Positions 26,254 to 36,332 of a DNA stretch of 42,457 nucleotides are shown in pieces (position 1 is the first letter of the stretch; the number at the start of each line of letters is the position of its first letter). The DNA lies in assembly GCA_027488155.1 (NCBI GenBank), contig JAIYCE010000041.1, forward strand, positions 1-42,457, in the 5' to 3' direction. The translations under genes were made by a program, and so were the position numbers. The notes beneath the pieces were generated by a model. It did not search any database and was not told where the DNA came from. It saw only the letters and a program-made list of their open reading frames with translations. This DNA comes from Hyphomicrobiales bacterium (GTDB lineage Bacteria > Pseudomonadota > Alphaproteobacteria > Rhizobiales > Beijerinckiaceae).

Positions 26254-27210
26254 TTAAAGCTTTCGCAGGGCCACACGTTCGATGCGATGGCTCGCGCCCT
26301 TGGTCAGCACCAGATCGGCGCGTGGGCGTGTCGGTAAAATATTTTCTTGCAGATTGGGTAGGTTGATGCGGTGCCAGATGCCCTTGGCGGTTTGCACCGC
26401 TTCTTCATCCGTCAGCGTTGCATATTTCGAGAAGAAGGAGCGCGGATCGCGGAAGGCGGTTTCGCGCAGGCGCATGAAACGCTCGACATACCAGCGTTCG
26501 AGTTGGTCTTCGTCGGCATCGAGATAGATCGAGAAATCGAAAAAATCCGAGACGAAGGGAATTGATTTGCCATCGCGCGGTAGGCGATTGGGCAATAGGA
26601 CATTAAGCCCTTCGACAATGAGAATATCGGGCCGGTCGACAGTGACATATTCGTTCGGCACGACATCGTAGACGAGATGCGAATAGACGGGCGCTTGCAC
26701 CTGCCCTTTGCCAGCTTTGATCTCCGACAAAAACCGGATGAGCGCGGTGCCATCATAGCTTTCGGGAAATCCCTTGCGCTCCATCAGCCCATCGGCCTGC
26801 AACACGGCATTGGGGTAGAGAAAACCGTCTGTGGTGATGAGCTCCACCTTTGGCGTGTTGGACCAACGCGACAACAGCGCTTTCAACACGCGCGCCGTCG
26901 TCGATTTGCCTGCCGACACCGAACCGGCCAAGCCGATGATGTAGGGAACCTTGCCATCTTCAGCCAAGAGAAAGCGCTGCGTCGCCTTGAAGAGCCCTTG
27001 CGTGGCCGCAGCATAAAGCGACAAGAGACGCGAGAGCGGCAGATAGATTGCGACGACTTCTTCGATCGAGATCGGATCGTGCGAGGATTGCAGCTTGACG
27101 AGATCGTCGACCGTCAAGGTCATCGGCGTATCGGCACGCAAAGCCGCCCATTCCTCGCGCGTGAAAACGCGGAAGGGGGAGAGATCGCCATTGTCGCGGA
27201 AAGGGTTCAC
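26254..27210 (-). CDS. coaA: Pantothenate kinase, type I (CoaA)
   Basis: 318 residues from a GTG start at 27210; no in-frame ATG precedes the conserved N-terminus ([20 protein letters not shown]). The P-loop is GSVSAGKST (about 96-104). [12 protein letters not shown] carries the conserved Asp, and [11 protein letters not shown] and the [11 protein letters not shown] segment are typical of bacterial type I kinases. It phosphorylates pantothenate, the committed step of coenzyme A synthesis, in the cytoplasm. It is the last gene of the histidine operon, 39 bases after hisE, an arrangement common in Rhizobiales. Feedback by CoA is a family property, not seen here. Confidence 0.95.
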   Translation of the reverse strand: MNPFRDNGDLSPFRVFTREEWAALRADTPMTLTVDDLVKLQSSHDPISIEEVVAIYLPLSRLLSLYAAATQGLFKATQRFLLAEDGKVPYIIGLAGSVSAGKSTTARVLKALLSRWSNTPKVELITTDGFLYPNAVLQADGLMERKGFPESYDGTALIRFLSEIKAGKGQVQAPVYSHLVYDVVPNEYVTVDRPDILIVEGLNVLLPNRLPRDGKSIPFVSDFFDFSIYLDADEDQLERWYVERFMRLRETAFRDPRSFFSKYATLTDEEAVQTAKGIWHRINLPNLQENILPTRPRADLVLTKGASHRIERVALRKL

Positions 27211-27249
27211 GTCATGCAGGTCCGGGCAGTGGGGGGCGCGACGACGGCG

Positions 27250-27570
27250 TCAGCCTTGCGGCCGCGCAGCCTTCTCGGCGAGGCCCGATTGCGCCGTGCG
27301 CCGTTCGAGCTCCGCCAGTACATCCTGCAACGGGACGCCGCGTAAGCGAAGCACGACCAAAAGATGATAGAGCACGTCGGCGGCCTCCATTTTCAGGCCC
27401 TTGAGATCGCCCTCGACCGTGGCGATGACGGCTTCCACCGCCTCTTCGCCCAGTTTCTTGCCCGCATAGGCCGGGCCGCCGGCAATGAGCTTGGCGGTGT
27501 AGGACTGGTCGGGCGAGGCCTTGGCCCGTTCGGCCAGAAAGGCATCGAGCTGTTCAAGGGTGAAGGCCAT
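27250..27570 (-). CDS. hisE: Phosphoribosyl-ATP pyrophosphatase (HisE)
   Basis: 106 residues from the ATG at 27570, which overlaps the hisF stop by one base (TGATG); a TTG one codon upstream is less likely. It has the MazG-like alpha-helical fold: [13 protein letters not shown] holds the metal-binding EExxE-type glutamates, and [18 protein letters not shown] the ExxD pair. It converts phosphoribosyl-ATP to phosphoribosyl-AMP, step two of histidine synthesis. It is free-standing, not fused to HisI. hisI, hisG and hisD are not in the window. Confidence 0.95.
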   Translation of the reverse strand: MAFTLEQLDAFLAERAKASPDQSYTAKLIAGGPAYAGKKLGEEAVEAVIATVEGDLKGLKMEAADVLYHLLVVLRLRGVPLQDVLAELERRTAQSGLAEKAARPQG

Positions 27571-28343
27571 CAATCCATCCTCACAGGAAGCCCGGCCTCG
27601 GCCAGCCGGGTTTTGGCTTGCCGGATCGTATGATCGCCGAAATGAAAAATCGAGGCGGCCAGCACGGCAGAGGCATGGCCATCGCGAATGCCCGCCACCA
27701 GATGATCGAGCGAACCGACGCCGCCCGAGGCGATCACAGGGACCGGCACGGCATCCGCCACGGCGCGGGTCAGTGCGACATCGTATCCGGCCTTGGTGCC
27801 ATCGCGGTCCATCGAGGTGAGCAGGATTTCGCCCGCTCCGAGGGATGCGACTTCGCGCGCATAGGCGACCGCATCGATGCCGGTGGGCTTACGCCCGCCA
27901 TGGGTGAAAATCTCCCAGCGCGGCGTTTCGCCTTCGGTCGAGACGCGCTTGGCATCGATGGCGACGACGATGCATTGATCGCCGAATTTATCGGCCGCCC
28001 GCGCCACAAATTGTCGATCGAAGACGGCGGCGGTATTGATCGAGACCTTGTCGGCACCGGCCAAAAGCAGCGCGCGAATATCGTCCACCGTGCGGACGCC
28101 ACCGCCCACTGTCAGCGGCATGAAGCAGGCTTCCGCCGTACGGGTGACGACATCGATCAGCGTGCCACGATTTTCATGGCTTGCCGTAATGTCGAGAAAG
28201 CAAAGCTCGTCCGCACCTGCCTTGTCATAGGCCATTGCGCTTTCAACCGGATCGCCCGCATCGCGCAATTGTTCGAACTGCACGCCTTTGACGACGCGCC
28301 CGTCCTTCACATCGAGGCAGGGAATGACGCGGACTTTAAGCAT
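27570..28343 (-). CDS. hisF: Imidazole glycerol phosphate synthase subunit HisF
   Basis: 257 residues from the ATG at 28343 ([15 protein letters not shown]), overlapping the end of hisA by 8 bases. It is a TIM barrel with catalytic D11 in [12 protein letters not shown] and the second acidic residue in [15 protein letters not shown]. Phosphate loops are [10 protein letters not shown] and IASGGVGS. With HisH it turns PRFAR and ammonia into imidazole glycerol phosphate and AICAR. Lengths and motifs are complete. Overlap with both neighbours implies coupled translation of the two synthase subunits and HisA. Confidence 0.97.
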   Translation of the reverse strand: MLKVRVIPCLDVKDGRVVKGVQFEQLRDAGDPVESAMAYDKAGADELCFLDITASHENRGTLIDVVTRTAEACFMPLTVGGGVRTVDDIRALLLAGADKVSINTAAVFDRQFVARAADKFGDQCIVVAIDAKRVSTEGETPRWEIFTHGGRKPTGIDAVAYAREVASLGAGEILLTSMDRDGTKAGYDVALTRAVADAVPVPVIASGGVGSLDHLVAGIRDGHASAVLAASIFHFGDHTIRQAKTRLAEAGLPVRMD

Positions 28344-29085
28344 GGGCTTTTTTATCTTTCGCCGCCGCAATCAAAGCGAGCGCTTCTTTCGGATCAAGCC
28401 GTCCATCATACAAAGCGCGGCCGGAGATCGCGCCTTCGAGCTTGGCGCAATCGGGTTCGAGAAGCCGTTTCACATCGTCGAGCGAAGCCAGACCGCCCGA
28501 TGCAATCACCGGAATGGTGAGCGCATCGGCGAGCGCAAGCGTCGCTTCCATGTTGAGGCCTTTAAGCACACCGTCGCGCGCAATATCGGTATAGATGATG
28601 GCGGCAACGCCGGCATCCTCGAAGGAACGACCAAGATCGTCAGCCTGCATTTCCGACAGGCGTGCCCAACCTTCCACCGCCACGCGGCCATCGCGTGCAT
28701 CGATGCCGACCGCGATTTGACCGGGAAAGAGGCGCGCCGCTTCACGGACGAAATCGGGATCGCGCACGGCGGCCGTACCGATGATGACGCGCTTGATGCC
28801 GCGCTGGAGCCAGCCTTCAACCGTGCGCAAATCGCGGATGCCACCGCCGAGCTGTACTGGAATAGTCACGCGCTTCAGAATCGATTCCACCGCGGCTGCA
28901 TTGACGGGCTTGCCCGCGAACGCACCATCGAGATCGACGAGATGTAGCCACGCAAAGCCTTGCGTTTCGAACTCCGCCGCCTGTGCACCGGGATCGTCGT
29001 TGAAGATTGTTGCCTGATCCATGTCGCCTTGCACGAGGCGCACGCAACGGCCTTCTTTCAGGTCAATCGCGGGAAACAGGATCAC
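28336..29085 (-). CDS. hisA: ProFAR isomerase (HisA)
   Basis: 249 residues if started at the GTG at 29085, which overlaps the hisH stop as GTGA and places the family's N-terminus ([16 protein letters not shown]) at residue 2. A second GTG three codons upstream is possible but breaks the pattern. It is a TIM barrel like HisF, with catalytic Asp in AIDLKEG and a second in IYTDIARDG. Phosphate loops are LGGGIRD and IASGGLAS. It isomerises ProFAR to PRFAR in histidine synthesis. No sign of truncation. Confidence 0.96.
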   Translation of the reverse strand: MILFPAIDLKEGRCVRLVQGDMDQATIFNDDPGAQAAEFETQGFAWLHLVDLDGAFAGKPVNAAAVESILKRVTIPVQLGGGIRDLRTVEGWLQRGIKRVIIGTAAVRDPDFVREAARLFPGQIAVGIDARDGRVAVEGWARLSEMQADDLGRSFEDAGVAAIIYTDIARDGVLKGLNMEATLALADALTIPVIASGGLASLDDVKRLLEPDCAKLEGAISGRALYDGRLDPKEALALIAAAKDKKAHA

Positions 29086-29732
29086 GGGCGCCACCTCAAA
29101 AAATTCGCCAGCAAAGCCAGACCGAGCTGCTGGCTTTTTTCCGGATGGAATTGCGTACCGACCATATTATCGCGCGCGACAATCGCGGTGACCGGGCCAC
29201 CATAATCCGATGTCGCCACGCACTCGTCCGCCGCGCCATTCCGGCAATGGTAGGAATGGACGAAATAGGCATGCAGCCCATCGCGTCCCGTCTTTATCCC
29301 ATCCAGCAAAGCGTGCTTCTTTTGCACATCAAGCGTATTCCAGCCCATATGCGGAATTTTCAACGCCGCGTCCTTGGGCTCGATCAAGGCGATTTCGCCC
29401 TCGATCCAGCCGAGTCCCGGCGTGACGGTTTTTTCCAGCCCGCGCTCGGCCATCAATTGCATGCCGACACAAATGCCCAAGAAAGGTTTGCCGTCCTTGT
29501 GGACGCGTTCTTCGAGCGCCTCGACGAGGCCGGGCACGGCGTGCAAACCGGCGCGACAATCGGCAAAGGCGCCGACGCCCGGCAAGACGATGCGGTCGGC
29601 ACGGCGCACATCATCAGGGTTCGCCGTCAGCGCAATCGATGCACCGATGGCGTGATCCTGCGCAGCACGCTCGAACGCCTTCAGCGCCGAATGCAGATTG
29701 CCCGAACCGTAATCGACGATGGCAATATTCAT
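29082..29732 (-). CDS. hisH: Imidazole glycerol phosphate synthase subunit HisH (glutaminase)
   Basis: 216 residues from the ATG at 29732, which overlaps the stop of the DUF2628 gene by 4 bases (ATGA). It is a class I glutamine amidotransferase with nucleophile C88 in [11 protein letters not shown] and H196 and E198 in [10 protein letters not shown]. The oxyanion strand is LPGVGAF. It supplies ammonia through the HisF barrel. An in-frame frame extends upstream inside the DUF2628 gene but lacks homology and was not used. Confidence 0.96.
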   Translation of the reverse strand: MNIAIVDYGSGNLHSALKAFERAAQDHAIGASIALTANPDDVRRADRIVLPGVGAFADCRAGLHAVPGLVEALEERVHKDGKPFLGICVGMQLMAERGLEKTVTPGLGWIEGEIALIEPKDAALKIPHMGWNTLDVQKKHALLDGIKTGRDGLHAYFVHSYHCRNGAADECVATSDYGGPVTAIVARDNMVGTQFHPEKSQQLGLALLANFLRWRP

Positions 29733-30208
29733 CGCCCGCCGCTTTCGGGAAATAGACCGATGACCGGACCCTGCGGCGCGCGCATGGCGGGCGACAACGA
29801 GGGAGGAACCGGCGGGGCGACCTGTCCTTCCATCCAATGATGGGCGAAACGGGCCAGCGCCTCGTCTTCATCCGTACCGGGGATCGCAGCCATGGCGATA
29901 AAACCCTGCCGCTCGCGCGCCGTCACGATCCAGTCGCTGACGGCATTGGCGGCATAAAGACCGACCATCATATCGAGCAAAAGGGCCGCCCAATCGGCGA
30001 TGAGATCATAGGCGGCTGCCACGCCCAACAAGACCGTCAGACACAACATGGCAGCAAAAGGCCGCCACAGCCGGTACATCAAGGCAAACAGCATCGGAAA
30101 CGCCAGCGCCCAGAAGCGAAACCCATTCCTGACCGGAATGGCCATTTCGAGCGCTTCAATATGTCCGGGGCGGGCCCCGGACGGCAGCAGGATCGTATAA
30201 GTGGCCAT
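29729..30208 (-). CDS. DUF2628-type membrane protein
   Basis: 159 residues. After a short N-terminus ([27 protein letters not shown]) there are three hydrophobic segments: [31 protein letters not shown] and [19 protein letters not shown] cytoplasmic Pro-rich tail ends SGGR. The middle fits the small inner-membrane DUF2628 family that sits between hisB and hisH in many Rhizobiales. Its function is unknown. The gene overlaps hisH by 4 bases and follows hisB after 24, so it is part of the histidine operon, but no histidine reaction is missing that it would explain. Confidence 0.85.
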   Translation of the reverse strand: MATYTILLPSGARPGHIEALEMAIPVRNGFRFWALAFPMLFALMYRLWRPFAAMLCLTVLLGVAAAYDLIADWAALLLDMMVGLYAANAVSDWIVTARERQGFIAMAAIPGTDEDEALARFAHHWMEGQVAPPVPPSLSPAMRAPQGPVIGLFPESGGR

Positions 30209-30232
30209 AACCTTCAGCCCTACATAAGCGGC

Positions 30233-30820
30233 TCAGAGCGAGCCTTTGGTCGAGGGAACGCGGCCCGCCTCGCGCGGGTCCAACGCTACAGCCTTACGTA
30301 AGGTACGGGCCAGAGCCTTGAAACAACTCTCCGCGATGTGGTGGGCGTTCTCGCCGTAGAGGGTCTCAACATGCAATGTCAGTCCGGCATTGGTCGCAAA
30401 CGCCTGAAACCACTCGCGCACGAGTTCGGTATCGAAGTTGCCGATCTTTTCGCGCGCGAATTCTGTCCGGAACACCAGCATGGGACGGCCGGAAATGTCG
30501 ACTGCGCAGCGCGTCAACGTCTCATCCATAGGCAGGTGCACGTCGGCATAGCGGGCGATACCCGCCTTGTCGCCAAGCGCCTTCAAGAACGCCTGACCAA
30601 GCGCGATGCCGACATCCTCCACCGTGTGATGGTCGTCGATATGGGTGTCGCCCTTGGCTTTCACCTCAAGGTCGAAAAGGCCATGGCGGGCGAAAAGCTC
30701 AAGCATATGGTCGAAAAAGCCCACCCCCGTGGCAATGGAAGCCTTGCCCGTCCCATCAAGGGACAGGCTGACGGAAATGTCGGTTTCGGCGGTTTTCCGC
30801 GCGATCGATGCGGTACGCAT
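30233..30820 (-). CDS. hisB: Imidazoleglycerol-phosphate dehydratase (HisB)
   Basis: 195 residues from the ATG at 30820; the frame stays open upstream but the family's N-terminus ([16 protein letters not shown]) starts here. Paired metal-binding histidine motifs are [16 protein letters not shown], the second repeat [11 protein letters not shown], and HVETLYGEN. It is the monofunctional form without the phosphatase domain found in enterics. It dehydrates imidazole glycerol phosphate using Mn2+. It is the first gene of the operon, with a 7-bp inverted repeat just upstream. Confidence 0.96.
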   Translation of the reverse strand: MRTASIARKTAETDISVSLSLDGTGKASIATGVGFFDHMLELFARHGLFDLEVKAKGDTHIDDHHTVEDVGIALGQAFLKALGDKAGIARYADVHLPMDETLTRCAVDISGRPMLVFRTEFAREKIGNFDTELVREWFQAFATNAGLTLHVETLYGENAHHIAESCFKALARTLRKAVALDPREAGRVPSTKGSL

Positions 30821-30842
30821 GGCGTTTCGTCCATCTGGCTCT

Positions 30843-30861
30843 CTGCCTCGGAGGGAGGCAG
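30843..30861. promoter_or_regulatory. Inverted repeat in the hisB-hslV divergent region
   Basis: CTGCCTC / GAGGCAG, perfect 7-bp arms with 5 bases between, 22 bases upstream of the hisB ATG. It could form a hairpin in the hisB leader near the ribosome-binding region or be an operator. No reading frame of histidine codons (leader peptide) was seen. The rest of 30821-30985 shows only the hslV Shine-Dalgarno. Confidence 0.35.
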
Positions 30862-30985
30862 GAAAGGAAGGCAAGATTGGGAGACTGCGGCCTTCTAGCA
30901 AGTCATGCGTCCGCACGCCACCGTTTCGGGTCTCTTCCGCAGGCCGCCAGCATCGCCTAAATGAAAGCAGAGGACAGGAGAGACG

Positions 30986-31516
30986 ATGACAACCATCTGT
31001 ATGGTGCGCCGGAACGGGATCGTGGCCGTCGGCGGCGACGGCCAGGTCAGCCTCGGCCAGACGGTGATGAAATCAGGGGCCCACAAAGTGCGCCGCTTGG
31101 GCAAGGGCGACGTCATCGCCGGATTCGCCGGCTCAACGGCAGACGCCTTCGCGCTCTTCGAGCGGCTCGAGAAAAAGCTCGAACAATATTCGGGGCAATT
31201 AATGCGCGCGGCCGTCGAACTGGCCAAGGAATGGAGGACCGACCGCGCATTGCGCCAGCTCGAAGCGATGATGATCGTGGCGGACGCCCAGACCGGACTC
31301 GTGATCTCCGGCAATGGCGATGTCGTCGAGCCGGAAAACGATATAGCTGCGATCGGCTCGGGCGGTCCATTTGCGCTCGCGGCCGCGCGTGCGCTGTCCA
31401 GTTTCGACCTTTCGGCGGAAGAGATGGTGCGGCGCAGCCTTACCATTGCCGGCGAGATCTGCGTCTATACCAACACGACCCTTACCATCGAAACGCTGAA
31501 GAGCGACAAAGCCTGA
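30986..31516 (+). CDS. hslV: ATP-dependent protease peptidase subunit HslV (ClpQ)
   Basis: 176 residues from an ATG preceded by AGGAGA. After Met removal the catalytic N-terminal Thr is T2 ([11 protein letters not shown]), as in E. coli HslV. Conserved [11 protein letters not shown] and [17 protein letters not shown] follow. It forms the double-hexamer proteolytic chamber driven by HslU in the cytoplasm. Its stop overlaps the hslU start by one base (TGATG). It is divergent from the histidine operon. I found no clear heat-shock (RpoH) promoter in the 165-base gap. Confidence 0.97.
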   Translation: MTTICMVRRNGIVAVGGDGQVSLGQTVMKSGAHKVRRLGKGDVIAGFAGSTADAFALFERLEKKLEQYSGQLMRAAVELAKEWRTDRALRQLEAMMIVADAQTGLVISGNGDVVEPENDIAAIGSGGPFALAAARALSSFDLSAEEMVRRSLTIAGEICVYTNTTLTIETLKSDKA

Positions 31517-32826
31517 TGTCCCATTTTTCGCCCCGCGAGATCGTCTCTGAGCTTGATCGCTTTATCGTCGGACAGCATAGCGCCAAGCGCGCCGTTGCAA
31601 TCGCCTTGCGCAATCGCTGGCGCCGGCAACAATTGCAAGGAGCACTGCGCGAAGAGGTGATGCCGAAAAACATTCTGATGATCGGCCCGACGGGCTGCGG
31701 CAAGACGGAAATAGCCCGCCGCCTCGCGCGCCTTGCCAATGCGCCCTTTTTAAAAGTGGAAGCAACAAAATTCACCGAAGTCGGCTATGTCGGCCGCGAC
31801 GTCGAACAGATCGTGCGCGATCTCGTCGAAGTTGGGATCAATCTTGTTCGCGCCGAGCGCCGCAAAGCCGTGGTCGCCCGTGCACAATTGGCTGCTGAAG
31901 AACGCGTTCTCGATGCGCTTGTCGGCGCCAATGCAAGTGCCACGACCCGCGAAGCCTTTCGTAAGAAGCTCCGTAATGACGAGCTCAACGACAAGGAAAT
32001 CGAAATCGAGATGCGCGATACAGGCGGCAGTGGGATGCCCATGTTCGAACTGCCGGGTATGCCTGGCGCATCGATGGGTGCCATTTCAGTCGGCGACATT
32101 TTTGGAAAAGCGTTTGGTAACCGCACAAAAAAGCGCCGCACTACTGTCCATGAGGCCTATGAGCCTTTAATCGCTGAAGAAAGTGACGCTCTGCTCGACC
32201 AGGAACAAATCGTGCAGGATGCGATCCGCGATGTTGAAAACAATGGTATCGTCTTTCTCGACGAAATCGACAAGATTTGTGCGCGCGAACAGCGCGGCGG
32301 TGCCGATGTCTCGCGCGAAGGCGTACAGCGTGATTTGCTGCCCCTGATCGAAGGAACGACCGTTTCGACCAAGCATGGTTCAGTGAAGACGGATCACATT
32401 TTATTCATCGCTTCGGGCGCGTTCCACGTCTCAAAACCATCGGATTTGCTGCCGGAATTGCAAGGCCGTCTGCCGATCCGTGTTGAATTGTCGTCGCTCG
32501 ACGTCAATGATTTCAAGCGCATTTTGACCGATACTGAAGCCAGCCTTATCAAACAATCGGTCGCGTTGATGGATACCGAAAGCGTGACGCTCGATTTTTC
32601 CGACGACGCCATCGAAGCTATCGCGCAAGTGGCGGTGGATGTAAATTCAACTGTCGAAAACATCGGTGCGCGACGTTTGCAGACGGTGCTCGAGCGGGTG
32701 CTCGACGATATCTCCTTCACCGCGACTGATCGCTCGGGCGAAATCGTCCGCATCGACGGCGAATATGTGCGCAAGAGTGTTGGCGATCTTGCGAGGAATG
32801 CTGATTTGAGCCGGTTCATTCTCTGA
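31516..32826 (+). CDS. hslU: ATP-dependent protease ATPase subunit HslU (ClpY)
   Basis: 436 residues from the ATG at 31516, overlapping the hslV stop; an open frame continues upstream through hslV but is out of its frame and not coding. AAA+ motifs are Walker [10 protein letters not shown] (about 57-65) and Walker [12 protein letters not shown]. The pore loop is GYVGRDVE, and [13 protein letters not shown] is the sensor-2 region. The insertion (I) domain is about residues 110-230. The C-terminus DLSRFIL is the conserved tail that docks into HslV. It unfolds substrates for HslV. Confidence 0.97.
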   Translation: MSHFSPREIVSELDRFIVGQHSAKRAVAIALRNRWRRQQLQGALREEVMPKNILMIGPTGCGKTEIARRLARLANAPFLKVEATKFTEVGYVGRDVEQIVRDLVEVGINLVRAERRKAVVARAQLAAEERVLDALVGANASATTREAFRKKLRNDELNDKEIEIEMRDTGGSGMPMFELPGMPGASMGAISVGDIFGKAFGNRTKKRRTTVHEAYEPLIAEESDALLDQEQIVQDAIRDVENNGIVFLDEIDKICAREQRGGADVSREGVQRDLLPLIEGTTVSTKHGSVKTDHILFIASGAFHVSKPSDLLPELQGRLPIRVELSSLDVNDFKRILTDTEASLIKQSVALMDTESVTLDFSDDAIEAIAQVAVDVNSTVENIGARRLQTVLERVLDDISFTATDRSGEIVRIDGEYVRKSVGDLARNADLSRFIL

Positions 32827-34388
32827 TGCTCGATCCGCGAAACGAGCCAAAGACGTTTCGCAATACCGCGATTGTTGCCTTTGCCGGTGCAGTATCGCGT
32901 ATCACTGGCTTTGTGCGCGACATCATGCTGGCAGCCTTGCTGGGTGCAGGGCCAGCGGCCGATGCCTTTGTGATCGCGTTCCGCATTCCCTATCTCGCGC
33001 GCAAGACTTTGGCCGAAGGCGCGCTGCATGGTGCGCTGGTGCCGGTTGAGGTGGATCTCAAAACACGCGAAGGCGATCTGGCGGCGCGGCGCTTTGCAGG
33101 CGAGAGCCTCGCCAGCATGGCGCTTCTTTTGTTGCTCCTTTCGGCGCTGGTCACGGTATTTGCGCCAGCCCTGATTTTTGCAATGGCGCCCGGCTTCACC
33201 CCGGGCGGCGAGACAGCGGAGCTCGCAACCTTATGTCTGCGCCTGTCGTTTCCATTGGTGGCCGGCGCCGTGCTGGGGGCCATGGGCGCAGCCCTTCTCG
33301 CGGCGGAAGGCCGCTTCGGCATTGCCAGCTGGTCGCCTGTCGCTGTCAATGCCGCGATGATCGCCGCTCTCTTCTATGTCAGCGAATGGGCGGCCATGGC
33401 ACCATCGCGCGCAGCGATTTGGGTCGCGGCAGCATCTTCTGTCGGCGGATTGATCCAGATGGCGATCGTGGCTTTAGCACTCTATCGCTCGCACCATGCG
33501 CCGCTTCTTACGATGCCGCGGTTCGGACGCGGCGTTCGACGATTTTTTACGCTCGCTGGGCCTAGCCTTGTTGTCGCGGCCTCATCCCAACTCATCCTGA
33601 TCGTAGCGCTGCAATTCGCATCCGGCCTGCCGGGCGCGGTGCCGCAACTCCATTATGCCGATCGTGTGGCGCAATTGCCGCTCGGCTTCGTAGCCGCGTC
33701 GGTTGCCATCGTCGCCATGCCTAATCTGGCGGCGCGAGCCAAGGCAGGCGCGAGCCTGCATGAGGAGATCGAGCGCGGGCTGCATTGGTCGCTTCTTCTC
33801 GCATGTCCCGCCGCGATTGGATTAGCGATCTTGGCGCGGCCGATAGTCGACATTCTGTTCAAGCATGGTGCCTTCACCGTCGACGATGCGGATGCAACCA
33901 TAGCCGCCCTGACGGGGCTGGCGGTGTTTCTGCCTTTTGCGGCGATAGCGCGGGTTTTGTCGCAACCCTTCTTCGCCCAAGAGCGAACAGCCCCAGCGCT
34001 CCTTGCGGTCCTTGCAGCCGCTTCGGTGACGGCAGGCGCGGCCTTCGTACTCCGAGCCGATCATGGTGTGGCGGGCATCGCCGTGGCCGCTGGGCTTGGT
34101 GCGCTGGCCCAAGCGCTGGTGCTCGGGGCCGCACTGATCCGGGCTGGATGGTGGCAGCCCGATGCGGCCTCACTGCTGCGCCTGTTGCGCGGGCTGATCG
34201 CTGCAGCTGCGATGGGCCTCATCCTCTGGGTTGCGTTGCGCTGGGCAGCGCCCTACTTCGCCACCGGCGTCGCGCTCTTCAGGCGCGGCCTGGCGCTTGT
34301 CCTCTTGGTGGTCGCAGGCACGGGTCTCTTCCTGATTTTGGCGCTTTTGACACGTGCGATCCGGCTCTCGGACCTGAAACGCCCCTGA
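32826..34388 (+). CDS. murJ: Lipid II flippase MurJ (MviN)
   Basis: 520-residue polytopic membrane protein with about 14 helices, the size and pattern of the MOP-superfamily MurJ. Key family regions are RITGFVRDIMLAALLGAGPAADAFVIAFRIP near the N-terminus and the EGALHGALVP stretch (usually EGAFNxAFVP). It moves lipid II across the inner membrane for peptidoglycan synthesis. Its ATG overlaps the hslU stop by one base (TGATG), so it is cotranslated with hslVU. From memory, murJ more often follows glnD in this order, so the linkage to hslU may be lineage-specific. It is followed by trpS after 66 bases. Confidence 0.93.
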   Translation: MLDPRNEPKTFRNTAIVAFAGAVSRITGFVRDIMLAALLGAGPAADAFVIAFRIPYLARKTLAEGALHGALVPVEVDLKTREGDLAARRFAGESLASMALLLLLLSALVTVFAPALIFAMAPGFTPGGETAELATLCLRLSFPLVAGAVLGAMGAALLAAEGRFGIASWSPVAVNAAMIAALFYVSEWAAMAPSRAAIWVAAASSVGGLIQMAIVALALYRSHHAPLLTMPRFGRGVRRFFTLAGPSLVVAASSQLILIVALQFASGLPGAVPQLHYADRVAQLPLGFVAASVAIVAMPNLAARAKAGASLHEEIERGLHWSLLLACPAAIGLAILARPIVDILFKHGAFTVDDADATIAALTGLAVFLPFAAIARVLSQPFFAQERTAPALLAVLAAASVTAGAAFVLRADHGVAGIAVAAGLGALAQALVLGAALIRAGWWQPDAASLLRLLRGLIAAAAMGLILWVALRWAAPYFATGVALFRRGLALVLLVVAGTGLFLILALLTRAIRLSDLKRP

Positions 34389-34454
34389 ACGCTTGCGCCC
34401 AAGGCCCGCGATTGCCATAACCCCGGCCACGACAGTGCTCTGGGACCGACGCGC

Positions 34455-35486
34455 ATGGCTTTCAAAGAATTGGTGTTTTCCGGCGTTCAGCCAACCGGCA
34501 ATCTCCATCTCGGCAATTATCTCGGCGCGATCGTCAAATTCGTTGAGCTGCAGGACAGCCATGACTGCATCTATTGCGTGGTGGATATGCATGCAATCAC
34601 GCAGGCGCACGATCCCAATCAACTCATCGCCAATATTCGCGAAGTGACCGCCGCCTTCATCGCCTGCGGCATCGATCCGAAGAAACATATCGTTTTCAAT
34701 CAGAGCCAAGTCGCCGAACATGCCGAGCTTGCTTGGGTGTTCAATTGTGTGGCCCGCATCGGCTGGTTGAACCGCATGACGCAGTTCAAGGAAAAGGCTG
34801 GCAAGGATCGCGAGAACGCCTCCATCGGGCTTTACGATTATCCGGTGCTGATGGCCGCCGACATTCTCGTCTATCGCGCGACGCATGTACCCGTCGGCGA
34901 AGATCAGAAGCAACATCTCGAGCTTTCGCGCGACATCGCGCAGAAATTCAATAACGACTTTGCCGAGTCCATCGCCGCGCATGGTTTCGGCGAAGGCTTC
35001 TTCCCACTGCCAGAACCTCTCATTCAAGGCCCGGCGACGCGCGTGATGAGCCTACGCGACGGCACAAAGAAAATGTCGAAATCGGACGCGTCGGATTATT
35101 CACGCATCAATTTGTCAGACGATGCCGATGCAATTGCGCAGAAGGTACGCAAAGCGAAGACCGATCCCGAGCCGCTGCCATCGGAATTGCCGGGGCTCGA
35201 CAAGCGTCCCGAAGCGACCAATCTCGTCGGTATATATGCGGCCCTTTCAGGCGCAACGAAGGATCAGGTGCTGGCTGAATTTGGCGGTGGGCAATTCTCC
35301 CAATTCAAGGCGTCGCTCGTCGATCTGGCGGTCGCCAAGCTTGGCCCGATTGGTGCCGAGATGAAGAAACTCTCCGCCGATCATGCCTATATCGATTCGG
35401 TTTTGCGCGATGGCTCTGCGCGCGCGCGCGCCATTGCCGCTCCAAACATGAAAGCGGTGAAAGAGATTGTCGGCTTTTTGAGCTGA
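34455..35486 (+). CDS. trpS: Tryptophanyl-tRNA synthetase
   Basis: 343 residues. It is a class I synthetase with the HIGH-type motif in [13 protein letters not shown] (about 13-25) and KMSKS (about 206-210, KKMSKSD). Between them [28 protein letters not shown] and [17 protein letters not shown] are standard TrpRS motifs for tryptophan and adenylate binding. It charges tRNA-Trp. It lies 66 bases after murJ and is probably in the same transcription unit or has its own weak promoter. A twin-hairpin element follows the stop directly. Confidence 0.97.
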   Translation: MAFKELVFSGVQPTGNLHLGNYLGAIVKFVELQDSHDCIYCVVDMHAITQAHDPNQLIANIREVTAAFIACGIDPKKHIVFNQSQVAEHAELAWVFNCVARIGWLNRMTQFKEKAGKDRENASIGLYDYPVLMAADILVYRATHVPVGEDQKQHLELSRDIAQKFNNDFAESIAAHGFGEGFFPLPEPLIQGPATRVMSLRDGTKKMSKSDASDYSRINLSDDADAIAQKVRKAKTDPEPLPSELPGLDKRPEATNLVGIYAALSGATKDQVLAEFGGGQFSQFKASLVDLAVAKLGPIGAEMKKLSADHAYIDSVLRDGSARARAIAAPNMKAVKEIVGFLS

Positions 35487-35537
35487 GACTTTTCTCTTTT
35501 TGGAGCCGCTGAGAAATTGGCGACGGCCTCAGGCCGT
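35487..35537 (+). repeat. Twin-hairpin intergenic element, copy B (after trpS)
   Basis: Same layout as the element after uppP: a T-rich run (TTTTCTCTTTTTGG), then CGCTGA-GAAA-TTGGCG (two G-T wobbles), then a perfect 6-bp hairpin ACGGCC-TCA-GGCCGT (35523-35537). The second stem touches the stop codon of the converging SCO1 gene. It may serve as the end signal for trpS. Confidence 0.6.
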
Positions 35538-36115
35538 CACAAATATTTCTGTATTTCTTTTGCGGCGTCCTCGGGCGGGCGCTTCAAATTGAAACTCTCG
35601 ATGAAGCGGCCCTTCGAATCCATCAGATAGACCAAGGCTGTGTGATCCATTGTATAGCCACCGCCATCGAGCGGGACTTTACGGGAATAGCCACGATAGG
35701 CCTTCAGCGCAGCGGCGGTTTGGTCCGGCGCACCGGTAAGTGCGACAATGCGCGGATCGAAGCTCGAGATGTAATCGCGCAGCAAGTCAGGCGTATCGCG
35801 TTCGGGATCGACGGTGATGAAGAAAGCGCGCAAGCGGTCACCCTTCGGCCCGAGCGCCTGATAGACCTGCGTGATTTCATAAAGCGCGGTCGGGCAGACA
35901 TCAGGGCAATGGGTGAAGCCGAAGAACACCAAGGACGCCCCGGGCCCTTCGAGGATCTTCTCCGTCACCTTTTGCCCCGCCTGATTGGTGAGGGTGAACG
36001 GCCCGCCCACGCCAGACCCGGGCTGACGGCCCAAGGTGACGAATAGGACGAGGCCCAGCGCAAGCGCCGAGAAGACGAATAGCACGAGGGGCAAAGCGAG
36101 ACGCGAAGCTTTCAT
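35537..36115 (-). CDS. SCO1/SenC family copper chaperone
   Basis: 192 residues from the ATG at 36115. An N-terminal membrane anchor (about 6-28) holds a thioredoxin-fold domain in the periplasm. The copper site is C70-x-x-x-C74 (FTHCPDVCP) with H158 (TMDHTALVY), all present, so it is likely active in delivering copper to the CuA centre of cytochrome c oxidase or in redox control of that site. ITVDPERDTP is the other family hallmark. A 53-residue membrane protein is encoded 4 bases upstream and probably cotranslated. Converges with trpS. Confidence 0.93.
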   Translation of the reverse strand: MKASRLALPLVLFVFSALALGLVLFVTLGRQPGSGVGGPFTLTNQAGQKVTEKILEGPGASLVFFGFTHCPDVCPTALYEITQVYQALGPKGDRLRAFFITVDPERDTPDLLRDYISSFDPRIVALTGAPDQTAAALKAYRGYSRKVPLDGGGYTMDHTALVYLMDSKGRFIESFNLKRPPEDAAKEIQKYL

Positions 36116-36119
36116 GAAC

Positions 36120-36281
36120 TCAGAAGCACCATGCAATCGCGGCAGAAACGAGGTCGGTGAAGATCGCCGCGCCGTGGATGCTCCATAAGTAAATCCCAGT
36201 CCCGAGCAATGCGACAAACGCGCCCGCGACCACTGCGATCAGCGGCAAGGACCCGGCAAAGCGCTCCGCATGGTCGGCCAT
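36120..36281 (-). CDS. Small single-span membrane protein upstream of SCO1
   Basis: 53 residues. The ATG at 36281 has GAGGAG 8-9 bases upstream. A hydrophilic start (MADHAERFAG) is followed by one hydrophobic helix, SLPLIAVVAGAFVALLGTGIY, then a short tail ending AAIAWCF with a second weakly hydrophobic stretch. The stop is 4 bases before the SCO1 ATG, so the two are almost certainly cotranslated. This suggests a small accessory of copper delivery or oxidase assembly, but no motif proves it. Too short for confident family assignment. Confidence 0.6.
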   Translation of the reverse strand: MADHAERFAGSLPLIAVVAGAFVALLGTGIYLWSIHGAAIFTDLVSAAIAWCF

Positions 36282-36332
36282 GGGGCCACTCCTCATCGCG
36301 CAAAGCTCAGCACTTGCGCGGAGTTTAGGTTT

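Noticed and set aside
30961-31515. HslU frame extended upstream through hslV
   Set aside because: The extension is out of frame with hslV and non-homologous; the ATG at 31516 matches the HslU N-terminus and overlaps the hslV stop.
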